In this document: positions 43,141 through 51,324 of the stretch, piece after piece
Layout of the letters: each line of letters opens with the position of its first letter
Position numbering within the stretch: the stretch's first letter is position 1
Assembly: GCA_000961575.1 (NCBI GenBank)
Contig: LADP01000021.1
Coordinates: forward strand, 178,256-242,255
Source of the DNA: Peptococcaceae bacterium BRH_c8a
Lineage (GTDB): Bacteria > Bacillota > Desulfotomaculia > Desulfotomaculales > Desulfallaceae
Reading direction: 5' to 3'
DNA: 64,000 nt
The notes under the pieces: generated by a model
What the model was told of the DNA's origin: nothing
What the model saw: the letters and a program-made list of their open reading frames with translations, nothing else
Database searches by the model: none
Made by a program: the position numbers and the translations under genes

Positions 43141-44079
43141 ATGAAAGTTGTTTTTATGGGCACGCCCGATTTTGCATTGCCGCCGTTGCACGCTTTGGTG
43201 GAAAACGGTTACCGGGTAGAGGCTGTGGTTACCCAGCCGGATCGGCCGGGCGGACGGGGTAAAAAATTGCGTCCGCCGCCGGTGAAGACCTATGCTCTGC
43301 AAGAGAACATACAGGTTTTACAACCGGAAAAGCTTCTCGAGCCCAGCTTTTATCAGCTGCTAAGGGACATCAAGCCCGACGCAATTGTAGTGGCCGCATA
43401 CGGCCGCATTCTGCCCGCCAGGATTCTGGAATTACCCCGCTACGGCTGCATCAATGTACACGCATCAATGCTGCCGGCGTACCGCGGAGCAGCGCCCATT
43501 CACCGGGCTGTGATTAACGGGGAAAAGGAAACAGGCATTACCATTATGCAAATGGATGCCGGCCTGGATACCGGAGATATAATCATTCAGGATAAGGTGC
43601 CCATCGGTTTGGACGACACCACCGGTGATGTTCATGACCGGTTGGCGGAAATTGGCGGTGGGCTGCTGGTAACGGCCCTTGAACTTATTGCAAACGGCCG
43701 GATCAGCCCGGTAAAACAGGACGATAACAAATCAACCTACGCGCATATGCTTTCCGCGGCAGATGAAATAATCAACTGGGAGCGAGACGCGCTCTCGATT
43801 AAAAACCAGGTGCGGGGATTAAATCCCTGGCCGGTGGCCCGAACGCGTCTGAAGGACAAGCTACTTAAGGTCTGGCGTGTTGATATACAAACTACGGAGC
43901 GCAGGGTTGCCGGAAAACCCGGGCAGGTGCTGCACGCCAGTGCCAACAGGGGCATAATTGTAAAAACGGGCAGCGGAATGGTAATCATCAAGGAACTGCA
44001 ACTGCAGGGGAAAAAGCGCATGGGCGTTGGAGACTTCCTAAAAGGAAATCCAATATCCGACGGAACAGAATTAGCATAA
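43141..44079 (+). CDS. fmt: Methionyl-tRNA formyltransferase
   Basis: 312 residues from ATG 43141, which has ATGGAGGTTT just upstream (the ATG within that site at 43129 is not the start). MKVVFMGTPDFALPPL, TQPDRPGGRGK, HASMLPAYRGAAPIH (catalytic Asn/His region) and DAGLDTGDII are the Fmt signatures. It formylates Met-tRNA for initiation. Confidence 0.95.
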   Translation: MKVVFMGTPDFALPPLHALVENGYRVEAVVTQPDRPGGRGKKLRPPPVKTYALQENIQVLQPEKLLEPSFYQLLRDIKPDAIVVAAYGRILPARILELPRYGCINVHASMLPAYRGAAPIHRAVINGEKETGITIMQMDAGLDTGDIIIQDKVPIGLDDTTGDVHDRLAEIGGGLLVTALELIANGRISPVKQDDNKSTYAHMLSAADEIINWERDALSIKNQVRGLNPWPVARTRLKDKLLKVWRVDIQTTERRVAGKPGQVLHASANRGIIVKTGSGMVIIKELQLQGKKRMGVGDFLKGNPISDGTELA

Positions 44080-44105
44080 GGTAATTGACGGTTTTCGGGG
44101 AGTTG

Positions 44106-44879
44106 ATGCTGGTGGAAAATCTGGTTCAGGTACATGAGAGGAAGCGGCTGTTTATTGGACTGCTGGGGATTTCCCTGGCGGTGGTCGGACTTTTGGCGGT
44201 GGCCATTTGGTACCTGATATTTAGCCCGGAACAGTCAATTTTTTATAAAATTGTTTTATTGCTACTGGCCGTTGGATTATTTGCGGTTATATTACTAGCG
44301 GGGTTCGGACTGGCCGGTATAGTTTTGACCATTGTGCGTTCACGGCCTTTTGCACCTTTTCAAGGCCCCATGCGGGTAGCGCTGAACACATTTTTTCCTC
44401 TGGTGTTGGTACTGGGTAGAATATTTCGCATCGATCTCGACAAAATTAAACGTTCGTTTATCGAAGTTAACAATAATCTTGTACAGGCCAGGGAAATTCA
44501 TATCCAGCCGCATCAGCTCCTGTTACTGGCGCCCCACTGCCTGCAGAACAGTGCATGCACACACAAGGTAACCGGTAACATAGACAACTGTCAACGTTGC
44601 GGCCAGTGCAGCGTCAACAGCATCCTTGAGTTGCGGGAACGTTACGGCATCAGGGTGGGTATGGCCACCGGAGGCACGCTGGCCCGTAAGTACATTGTGG
44701 ACTACCGCCCCCGGGCGATAGTGGCCATTGCCTGTGAAAGAGATCTTACCAGCGGCATACTGGATGCAAACCCCATCCCCGTATTGGGCGTAACCAATCT
44801 CAGGCCCAACGGACCCTGCCATAACACCGATTTTTCATTAGAGCACCTGGAACAGGCAATACACTTTTTCATCGGGTAG
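44106..44879 (+). CDS. DUF116 membrane protein
   Basis: About 257 residues; ATG 44106 or GTG 44112 fit GGGGAG at 44097, with the GTG better spaced. Two transmembrane segments lie near residues 20-42 and 55-80. A cytoplasmic DUF116 domain follows with LLLAPHCLQNSACTHKV, CQRCGQCSV, and RPRAIVAIACERDLTSGI. The conserved cysteines suggest a metal or Fe-S site. The gene is commonly placed between fmt and rsmB in this group. Function not known. Confidence 0.85.
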   Translation: MLVENLVQVHERKRLFIGLLGISLAVVGLLAVAIWYLIFSPEQSIFYKIVLLLLAVGLFAVILLAGFGLAGIVLTIVRSRPFAPFQGPMRVALNTFFPLVLVLGRIFRIDLDKIKRSFIEVNNNLVQAREIHIQPHQLLLLAPHCLQNSACTHKVTGNIDNCQRCGQCSVNSILELRERYGIRVGMATGGTLARKYIVDYRPRAIVAIACERDLTSGILDANPIPVLGVTNLRPNGPCHNTDFSLEHLEQAIHFFIG

Positions 44880-44973
44880 ATAAAATTTAAAAAAAACGAA
44901 ATATAAATTCTAAGTCAAATAAAAGTCGAAAATGACCTTCGCCTTCGACTAATCAGGTACAGGATGTGATCAA

Positions 44974-46431
44974 TTGTCTGGTGTTAAAAACCCCAGGGAG
45001 ACGGCACTGCGTATCCTAATGGACGTTGAGAGCAAAAAAGCTTATGCTAATTTAGCTTTAAGCGCTGCACTGGGGGCAAATGAAACCGGCAAACTGGACA
45101 GGGCCTTTATAACCGAACTTGTTTACGGTACCCTGCGCACCTTGAACACACTGGATTGGGCGCTAGGCAAACACCTGCGACGGCCGTTGTCCGGTGTGAC
45201 CGTACCGGTGCGCAATATTTTACGCCTTGGAGCTTACCAGGTATTATTTATGAACCGCATACCCGAATCTGCCGCTGTTAACGAAGCGGTAAAACTAGCT
45301 CGCCGTTACGGTCACGCCGGCACGGTTAAATTTGTTAACGGTGTGCTGCGCAACCTGGTTCGCAGCGGCACTGAACTTGATTACCCCGACCCGGGTAAGG
45401 AACCGGTGGAGTACATATCCTTACGTCACTCACATCCCCAGTGGCTGGTTCGCCGCTGGCTAAAAGAATACGGTTTTGAGGCCACAGAAGCCCTGTGCCG
45501 GGTAAATAACCATCCGGCACCAAACACAGTACGGGTGAACACATTAAAAACCGATACCATTTCACTGCAGAATTTATTGCACGAGCAGGGTATTGCGACA
45601 GTAAAGGGTGCATACGCTGATAATTGTCTACACCTGGATGGCTTTGTTTCCTTGGGAGAGATAACACAGTTTAAAGCAGGGCTCTTTCAGGCGCAGGATG
45701 AAAGCTCCATCCTGGTGGGACAGGCATTATGTCCCGAACCGGGTACGCGGGTAATTGACGTAGCTGCTGCGCCCGGCGGTAAATCGACCCACTTGGCCCA
45801 ATTGATGCAAAACCGGGGAGAAATAATTGCCCTGGATATACATGAACATAAAATAAAATTAATTAAAGAAAATTGCCGGCGTCTGGGAGTTAAAATTGTA
45901 CACCCTATCCTGGCTGACGCACGAAAACTACCTGACCAGTATTTAAGGAAAGGGGAGTTAAAGGAAAGGGGACACACCTCTGCTTGTGGGTCAGACTCAT
46001 TGGTCGAGGAATGTCCCCAACGTATGGCCGATTATGTGCTGGTGGATGCCCCCTGCTCGGGGCTTGGAGTGTTGCGACGCCGCCCGGATGCCCGGTGGCG
46101 CAAAGAAGAGACCCAAATCAAGGAACTGGCGGAACTACAGGCACAAATACTAAACGCAGCTGATCGGGTGCTTAAGCCGGGCGGGGTGCTGTTATACAGC
46201 ACGTGCACTATTACCCGGGAAGAAAACCTGGGGCAGGTTGAGGCCTTCCTTGCCAAACACAGCGAATATGAGCCCGAGCCGCTTATCGGTCTGTTGCCCG
46301 GAGAATTGAACCGCGACAACACCATGCAAAAGGGGTATCTGCAAATACTACCTTATGTCCATGATGGCCTGGACGGTTTTTTTATGGCCAGGTTGCGCAA
46401 GAAAGGGAATAAGGAAAAAGGGACACATTAA
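44974..46431 (+). CDS. rsmB: 16S rRNA cytosine-967 C5-methyltransferase with repeat-derived insertion
   Basis: 485 residues from TTG 44974. A NusB-like RNA-binding domain (about 1-135) is followed by a SAM methyltransferase domain with DVAAAPGGKSTHL, VDAPCSGLGVLRRRPDA and YSTCTITREEN; the catalytic cysteines are intact. Between KLPDQYLRKG and ADYVLVDAP lies an extra stretch, about residues 330-351. It is encoded by one complete 66-bp family B repeat (45961-46026), in frame. The C-terminal KKGNKEKGTH is also encoded by repeat-like sequence. The enzyme is probably active, since the insertion lies in a surface loop before motif IV, but this is an inference. Confidence 0.9.
   Translation: MSGVKNPRETALRILMDVESKKAYANLALSAALGANETGKLDRAFITELVYGTLRTLNTLDWALGKHLRRPLSGVTVPVRNILRLGAYQVLFMNRIPESAAVNEAVKLARRYGHAGTVKFVNGVLRNLVRSGTELDYPDPGKEPVEYISLRHSHPQWLVRRWLKEYGFEATEALCRVNNHPAPNTVRVNTLKTDTISLQNLLHEQGIATVKGAYADNCLHLDGFVSLGEITQFKAGLFQAQDESSILVGQALCPEPGTRVIDVAAAPGGKSTHLAQLMQNRGEIIALDIHEHKIKLIKENCRRLGVKIVHPILADARKLPDQYLRKGELKERGHTSACGSDSLVEECPQRMADYVLVDAPCSGLGVLRRRPDARWRKEETQIKELAELQAQILNAADRVLKPGGVLLYSTCTITREENLGQVEAFLAKHSEYEPEPLIGLLPGELNRDNTMQKGYLQILPYVHDGLDGFFMARLRKKGNKEKGTH
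45961..46026 (+). repeat. 66-bp GGGGACAC repeat (family B), in frame inside rsmB
   Basis: AAGGAAAGGGGACACACCTC at the left and GGTCGAGGAATGTCCCC then AACGTATG at the right. The copy at 57674-57739 has the same length (66 bases) and differs mainly in the middle third. Because 66 is a multiple of three and this frame has no stop, the reading frame of rsmB is preserved. Confidence 0.85.
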
Positions 46432-46531
46432 GGCCTTATAAACAGGATTATTTTGCTAGACGGAACATCGGGATACATAACGTCGTCAACCGTTCCAAAG
46501 GGATAAACGCCACTATTATGCCATGTTCGAA

Positions 46532-46600
46532 GTAGGGGCACCCCTTCGGGTGCCTGGCTCACCCATACCCATTAATTCGGCACCCCCAAGGGGTGCCCCC
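46532..46600. repeat. Two GGGCACCCC palindromes (family D) between rsmB and rlmN
   Basis: GGGGCACCCC-TTCGGGTGCC at 46535-46553 and CGGCACCCCC-AAGGGGTGCC at 46578-46597 are neighbouring hairpins related to the one at 37651. The rest of the 312-base gap 46432-46743 contains no gene that I can support. Confidence 0.6.
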
Positions 46601-46743
46601 TAAAAATTTAGCATGACACTATAAAGTCTAATTTCCGGGTGGGGGACAGACAGCATGCCTTCAATGTATAGCATGGAATATAAAAAGGAATTGCTTCATG
46701 TAGCGTAGAAAATACACCCAATATGTTCGGAGGAGGTTTCTAT

Positions 46744-47781
46744 ATGTCCGGATTGCCAGGTATCAGGGATTTGAGCCTGGCCGAACTGGAAAGAAATGTG
46801 GCACTGTTCGGTATGCCAAAATATAGGGCCAAACAAATCGCCCACTGGGTTCATGGTAAGGGAGTAAATAATTTTTCGGAAATGACCAACCTGCCTGAAG
46901 AGGCGCGCAATAAACTGTTAGGCAGCTATGAAGTAACCCTTCCGATTGTGTTGGAGAAAAAGATATCCCGTGACGGAGATACAGCCAAGTACTTGCTGGG
47001 TCTTACAGACGGCCAAGCGGTAGAAAGTGTGCTGATGAAATACCGGCACGGGTATTCCGCTTGTTTGTCCACCCAGGCAGGCTGCCGCATGGGTTGTCGC
47101 ATGTGCGCTTCGGGGATCGGGGGGTTGGTGCGCAATTTGGCTCCGGGGGAAATAATTGGTCAGATTTGGTCTATGCAACATGATTCCGGTCAGCGTATCG
47201 GCAGTATTGTACTAATGGGATCTGGTGAACCACTGGATAATTATGATGCTGTGGTCAAGTTTATTGAGCTGGTCAGTGCCCCCTGGGGGCTAAATATTGG
47301 TCAAAGACACATTACACTATCCACCTGCGGCATTGTACCCCGGATAAAGGATTTAATGCTGTTAGGCTTGTCCATTACACTAGCTGTTTCTCTGCATGCA
47401 CCGAATAACGAATTGCGCGACAAACTGCTACCGGTAAATAAAAAGTATCCCCTGGAGTTGCTTTTACCGGCCTGCCGCAATTATGCCGAAAAAACCGGCC
47501 GCCGGGTTTCGTTTGAATACGCGCTCCTAAGTGGTATTAATGACGAGGTGGAACATGCTAAGGAACTGGCCGGCATTTTGCGTGGCATTCACTGTCATAT
47601 CAATTTGATACCGGCCAACCCGGTCACTGGACGTGCTTTTAACCGGGCCGGCAAGGAGAGTACCCAATCCTTTCGTTCCTTATTGGAAAAGGCAGGATAC
47701 CCGGTCACGGTACGCAGGGAACTTGGTTTGGATATTGACGCCGCCTGCGGGCAGCTAAAAAGAAGAGTATTAGTGCCTTGA
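46744..47781 (+). CDS. rlmN: Dual-specificity rRNA/tRNA adenine C2-methyltransferase
   Basis: 345 residues from ATG 46744 behind TTCGGAGGAGG (an ATG at 46723 precedes that site). A radical SAM enzyme with CxxxCxxC in GCRMGCRMCASG; SVLMKYRHGYSACLSTQAGC and the later CGIVPRI provide the methyl-accepting cysteine region. GSGEPLDNYDAV and SLHAPNNELRDKLLP are standard. It methylates A2503 of 23S rRNA and A37 of some tRNAs. Confidence 0.93.
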   Translation: MSGLPGIRDLSLAELERNVALFGMPKYRAKQIAHWVHGKGVNNFSEMTNLPEEARNKLLGSYEVTLPIVLEKKISRDGDTAKYLLGLTDGQAVESVLMKYRHGYSACLSTQAGCRMGCRMCASGIGGLVRNLAPGEIIGQIWSMQHDSGQRIGSIVLMGSGEPLDNYDAVVKFIELVSAPWGLNIGQRHITLSTCGIVPRIKDLMLLGLSITLAVSLHAPNNELRDKLLPVNKKYPLELLLPACRNYAEKTGRRVSFEYALLSGINDEVEHAKELAGILRGIHCHINLIPANPVTGRAFNRAGKESTQSFRSLLEKAGYPVTVRRELGLDIDAACGQLKRRVLVP

Positions 47782-47799
47782 CGAAACGAGGTGCACTAA

Positions 47800-48561
47800 A
47801 TGGGTTTCTTTAGCGAGTTGGAAGAAAACCTGGAAAAGTATATTGACAAATTTTTTCTTAAACCCAGGCCCGGGGAACAACTGCAACCGGTTGATATTGC
47901 CAGGCAAATGGCCCGGGAAATGCGACGAAAGCGCCGGGCTGGTCTGACCGGTGTTTTTGTGCCCAATCGTTATGAGATTACCCTGGGTGAAAATGACTAT
48001 ACCGCACTGGAACCTTTATTGGAACGCCTGGCAAGTGAATTAAAGGATTTCATTACCGAAAAAGCGGCAGAAAAGAGATACGATCTAACGGGTTCTGTGA
48101 TTGTTGAATTTAAGGTTGATCGGGAACGTAATACTTTAAATGAACGATTATATATAACAGGGTATTACGATTTATTACCCGCTGAAGAACCGGAGGCGCA
48201 GTCTAAAACGCAGCGTGAAGATACGCAGAGGTTCATTCCGGTACGGGTTCCACAGCAGCCAAGCCCCGCTCCCATCCGTAAAAGCAGGGTACTGCTGCAA
48301 AATTTACCTAGTGGTCTGGAACAATATGAGATAAACCAAGAGTTGACCGTTATTGGACGCAGGGAAATCTGTGACATATACCTATCGGATGTCGGTATCT
48401 CCAGGAAACACGCCGTGATTACCCGTTCAGGCAACCATTTTGTGATTAGCGACCAGGCCAGTTCCAACGGCACTTATGTAAACGGAATCAGGATTACCAG
48501 TCAGGTGTTGGAACCGGGTGACGTCATAAAAATGGGGAGCACAGTGTTGACCTTTAAATGA
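47800..48561 (+). CDS. fhaA: FhaA-like protein: DUF3662 plus FHA domain
   Basis: 253 residues from ATG 47800. The N-terminal DUF3662 domain (about 1-115) starts MGFFSELEENLEKYIDKFF and has VPNRYEITLGENDY. A linker of about 50 residues rich in Pro and Gln follows, then a C-terminal FHA domain with TVIGRREICDIYLSD, SRKHAVI and SSNGTYVNG, the phosphothreonine-binding residues. It is organised like mycobacterial FhaA, which binds phosphorylated partners of the PknB kinase and influences wall synthesis. Here too a PASTA kinase, phosphatase and SEDS/PBP pair follow in the same block. Confidence 0.85.
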   Translation: MGFFSELEENLEKYIDKFFLKPRPGEQLQPVDIARQMAREMRRKRRAGLTGVFVPNRYEITLGENDYTALEPLLERLASELKDFITEKAAEKRYDLTGSVIVEFKVDRERNTLNERLYITGYYDLLPAEEPEAQSKTQREDTQRFIPVRVPQQPSPAPIRKSRVLLQNLPSGLEQYEINQELTVIGRREICDIYLSDVGISRKHAVITRSGNHFVISDQASSNGTYVNGIRITSQVLEPGDVIKMGSTVLTFK

Positions 48562-48660
48562 GTGCTCGAAGAGGAGCACGAGAGACGCGAGAAGTTCAAG
48601 GCGGCGAAGGCTTTGAGGAGCGGAGCGACTAGTGCCTGCGGCACTAGTATCATTGAAAGT

Positions 48661-48739
48661 GTGCAGCTTTGACATAAAAGTCCAATGCAAGCTTAGAAAT
48701 TACCCACATGTTATGAATCGGACTTTTATATCGCTGCAC
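48661..48739. repeat. Inverted repeat element between the two FHA genes
   Basis: GTGCAGC...TAAAAGTCC (48661-48683) is mirrored by GGACTTTTA...GCTGCAC (48720-48739), with 9-bp and 7-bp matching blocks. A separate perfect palindrome ACTAGTGCC-TGC-GGCACTAGT lies at 48630-48650, and GGACTTTTCGAGC recurs near 48802. The 277-base gap has no gene; it separates fhaA from the rest of the run. Confidence 0.5.
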
Positions 48740-48838
48740 TAAACAATACGTGAGCACCGCAAAAGTCGAGCCAACGTAGAAATTTGAAGTGGATCTCGCG
48801 CGGACTTTTCGAGCATCAATATAAGGTGGTTTGATTAT

Positions 48839-49378
48839 TTGGATATTATTATATTCGTCATGCGGACAATTTTTTTGGTCTTAATATATGTCTTTATATA
48901 TGTAATTTTTATTCACCTAATAAGAGACCTGCGTGATTTTGGTACGCAGCCCGTCGGGGAAACCGCTATTGCGTATAATGCCGGCAAACCGGGTGTATCT
49001 AAAGCATTTGTGCGCAGCAGCAGTGATTCCGCCGTACTTTCAGTTGAGGCTGCCCCGGATGAGTATGGCATGGACGGGACGATGTTTGAATTACCCGGCA
49101 ACACCAGGCTGGGCAGAGGGGCGGAAAATGACGTGGTATTGCCTGACCGGTTTGCTTCGAACAGTCACGCTGTCATTCATCTCCGCAACGGACAATACTG
49201 GCTAGAAGACCTAGGCAGCAGGAACGGTACGTTCCTCAACAGTATGCCGCTAAACAGTCCGGCAGTGTTGGCGAATAGTGACCTAATCAGAATAGGTGAC
49301 ATCACATTCAGGTTTGTGAGGTGGGACAATGCAGTGGAGCAAGATTACCGAACGCGGACCGGTTCGATTGAGGAATGA
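48839..49378 (+). CDS. Membrane-anchored FHA-domain protein (FhaB/FipA-like)
   Basis: 179 residues from TTG 48839 behind AAGGTGG. One N-terminal transmembrane segment (IIIFVMRTIFLVLIYVFIYV) and a short linker lead to an FHA domain with GRGAENDVVLPDRFASNSHAV and LGSRNGTFLN. It resembles mycobacterial FhaB (FipA), a phosphothreonine reader tied to the division machinery. The stop lies 50 bases inside the PP2C gene, so the two are translationally coupled. Confidence 0.85.
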   Translation: MDIIIFVMRTIFLVLIYVFIYVIFIHLIRDLRDFGTQPVGETAIAYNAGKPGVSKAFVRSSSDSAVLSVEAAPDEYGMDGTMFELPGNTRLGRGAENDVVLPDRFASNSHAVIHLRNGQYWLEDLGSRNGTFLNSMPLNSPAVLANSDLIRIGDITFRFVRWDNAVEQDYRTRTGSIEE

Positions 49379-50045
49379 GGATTCGCTTTGCGTGTGCCCG
49401 GAACTGGGGCTATTTGCCGTAGCCGACGGCATGGGCGGGCATAAGGCCGGAGAAATAGCCAGTATGCTGGCTTTAGAAGTGCTGGAAAACCACTGCAGGC
49501 AACACCAAACCGGTAGTAGAGTGCTAAAGGAACTGCTGGCGGAAGCGGTTGCAGCGGGTAACCAGGCTGTTTATCAAAACTCCCGGCAAAACCCGGAGCG
49601 GAGCGGCATGGGAACCACTATCACCGCGTGCTTATTGGGTGGACAAAATCTGTGGGTGGCCAACGTGGGTGACAGCAGAGCTTTACTTTTGCGAGACGGT
49701 AAGATCAGTAAACTGACCAGCGACCATTCACTGGTTCAGGAGCTAATCAACGGAGGAGGCATTACTGAAGCAGATGCCTTTAAACACCCCAGGCGTAATG
49801 TACTGACCCGAGCTTTGGGGATTGCCCCGCTAGTGGAAGTCGATATTTTTGAATACAACGTAATTGCAGGCGACAGGATATTAATTTGTACCGATGGGTT
49901 ATCTGCTTTTGTAGAAGAAAGCCGCATCGGTGAGTTGATGAGTTTTTCCGGAGATCCGGCAGCCGTGGTAAGGTTGCTTTTGAATGAAGCCATCACAGCG
50001 GGCAGTAACGACAATATAACCATTATTTACATGGCGGTGGACTAA
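49329..50045 (+). CDS. stp: PP2C-family protein serine/threonine phosphatase
   Basis: 238 residues from ATG 49329, within the end of the FHA gene, behind GTGAGGTGGG. RLRNEDSLCV, FAVADGMGGHKAGE, GMGTTITACLL, VGDSRALLL, SDHSLVQELI and SNDNITIIYM are the PP2C motifs with the metal-binding aspartates. It removes phosphate from Ser/Thr targets of the PASTA kinase encoded downstream. Confidence 0.93.
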   Translation: MQWSKITERGPVRLRNEDSLCVCPELGLFAVADGMGGHKAGEIASMLALEVLENHCRQHQTGSRVLKELLAEAVAAGNQAVYQNSRQNPERSGMGTTITACLLGGQNLWVANVGDSRALLLRDGKISKLTSDHSLVQELINGGGITEADAFKHPRRNVLTRALGIAPLVEVDIFEYNVIAGDRILICTDGLSAFVEESRIGELMSFSGDPAAVVRLLLNEAITAGSNDNITIIYMAVD

Positions 50046-50046
50046 C

Positions 50047-51324
50047 TTGCGCGACCACAAGCGCGGCCTGGAAAGAAAGCTAATTTTTATCGCATTTATT
50101 TATATCATAACCGGAACTCTGGTGTTGTATCTGCGTCAACCAGGCCCAGCAGGACTATGGGCTCTGGCGGCGGCGGTAATCATGTTCGCCGGCTTTATGT
50201 TTCTCAGCCTAATCTGGCAACGTAAAAAGGCGCAGTATGACGTTTACATAGCCCCGGTAGTATTTTTTCTTGCCGGTACTGGAATGGTATTTCTGTTTCG
50301 ACTGGAACCTGCCTACGGCTACAGGCAGCTGGCCTGGGTGATTATAAGCCTAGCAGCCCTGTTTGTTACTACAGCATTTGGTCACCGATACCGCCTGCTG
50401 TCTGACTACAAATACCTGTTTGCTGTTGCCGGTATTGTAGCTTTGCTTTTGCCCATATTTTTTGGCATTGAATTGGGTGGGGCCAAAAGTTGGCTGGATC
50501 TGGGAATGTTTCACTTGCAGCCATCCGAATTTGTTAAATTATTGCTGGTTCTTTTCCTGGGGAGTTACCTGGTGGAAAATAGAATCCGCATGTCTCCAAC
50601 TTATCCAAATGGTGTTGATGGGGGTAAACAGTATATCCTACCCGGTGTACAAGAATGGGGCCCGCTGCTGGGCATGTGGCTGACGGCTCTGCTGGTGCTT
50701 ATTTTTCAACGGGACCTGGGTACTGCCTTGATTTATTTTGGTACCTTTTTAGCTATGGTTTACGTGGCTACTGCCAGGTGGACTTATATTGTAATGGGTG
50801 GTATTTTATTTTTGGCCGGTGCAGCAGCAGCATTTTTTAAAGTCGGCCATGTGCATACCCGGGTAGAGATCTGGATTAACCCTTGGGCTTCACCGGAAGG
50901 GGCAGGTTACCAAATTATTCAATCTTTGTATGCTATTGTTGCCGGAGGCATATTTGGTTCCGGCCTGGGTGCCGGCTTTCCGGGCTATATACCCGCTGTA
51001 CATACCGACTTTATTTTCGCCGCCATATGTGAGGAAACCGGTTTGCTTGGCGGGGTTGGAATTCTGCTTTTGTATATGATTCTGGTTTACAGAGGTTTTA
51101 AAATCGCCCTTGCATCTCGGGACGATTATTCCAGTCTTATGGCTGCCGGTTTTACTGCCCTTTTGGGTTTGCAAGTATTAATCATTATTGCCGGGGTGAC
51201 CAAACTGCTGCCCATGACCGGTATCACGCTCCCTTTTATCAGCTACGGGGGCAGTTCACTGGTAGCCAACTTTATTCTGGCCGGCATGCTGCTCAATATT
51301 TCCGGTGAGGGCGAAAAAACATGA
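50047..51324 (+). CDS. SEDS-family glycosyltransferase (FtsW/RodA/SpoVE type)
   Basis: 425 residues from TTG 50047, one base past the phosphatase stop. About ten transmembrane segments. WLDLGMFHLQPSEFVKL, FQRDLGTALIYFGTFLAMVY, GSGLGAGFPGYIPAVHTDFI and LPFISYGGSSLVANFILAG are the SEDS signatures, including the catalytic aspartate region. It polymerises lipid II and pairs with the class B PBP that follows with a 4-base overlap. Whether it serves elongation, division or spore cortex cannot be told from the sequence alone; the neighbourhood is like actinobacterial RodA. Confidence 0.92.
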   Translation: MRDHKRGLERKLIFIAFIYIITGTLVLYLRQPGPAGLWALAAAVIMFAGFMFLSLIWQRKKAQYDVYIAPVVFFLAGTGMVFLFRLEPAYGYRQLAWVIISLAALFVTTAFGHRYRLLSDYKYLFAVAGIVALLLPIFFGIELGGAKSWLDLGMFHLQPSEFVKLLLVLFLGSYLVENRIRMSPTYPNGVDGGKQYILPGVQEWGPLLGMWLTALLVLIFQRDLGTALIYFGTFLAMVYVATARWTYIVMGGILFLAGAAAAFFKVGHVHTRVEIWINPWASPEGAGYQIIQSLYAIVAGGIFGSGLGAGFPGYIPAVHTDFIFAAICEETGLLGGVGILLLYMILVYRGFKIALASRDDYSSLMAAGFTALLGLQVLIIIAGVTKLLPMTGITLPFISYGGSSLVANFILAGMLLNISGEGEKT

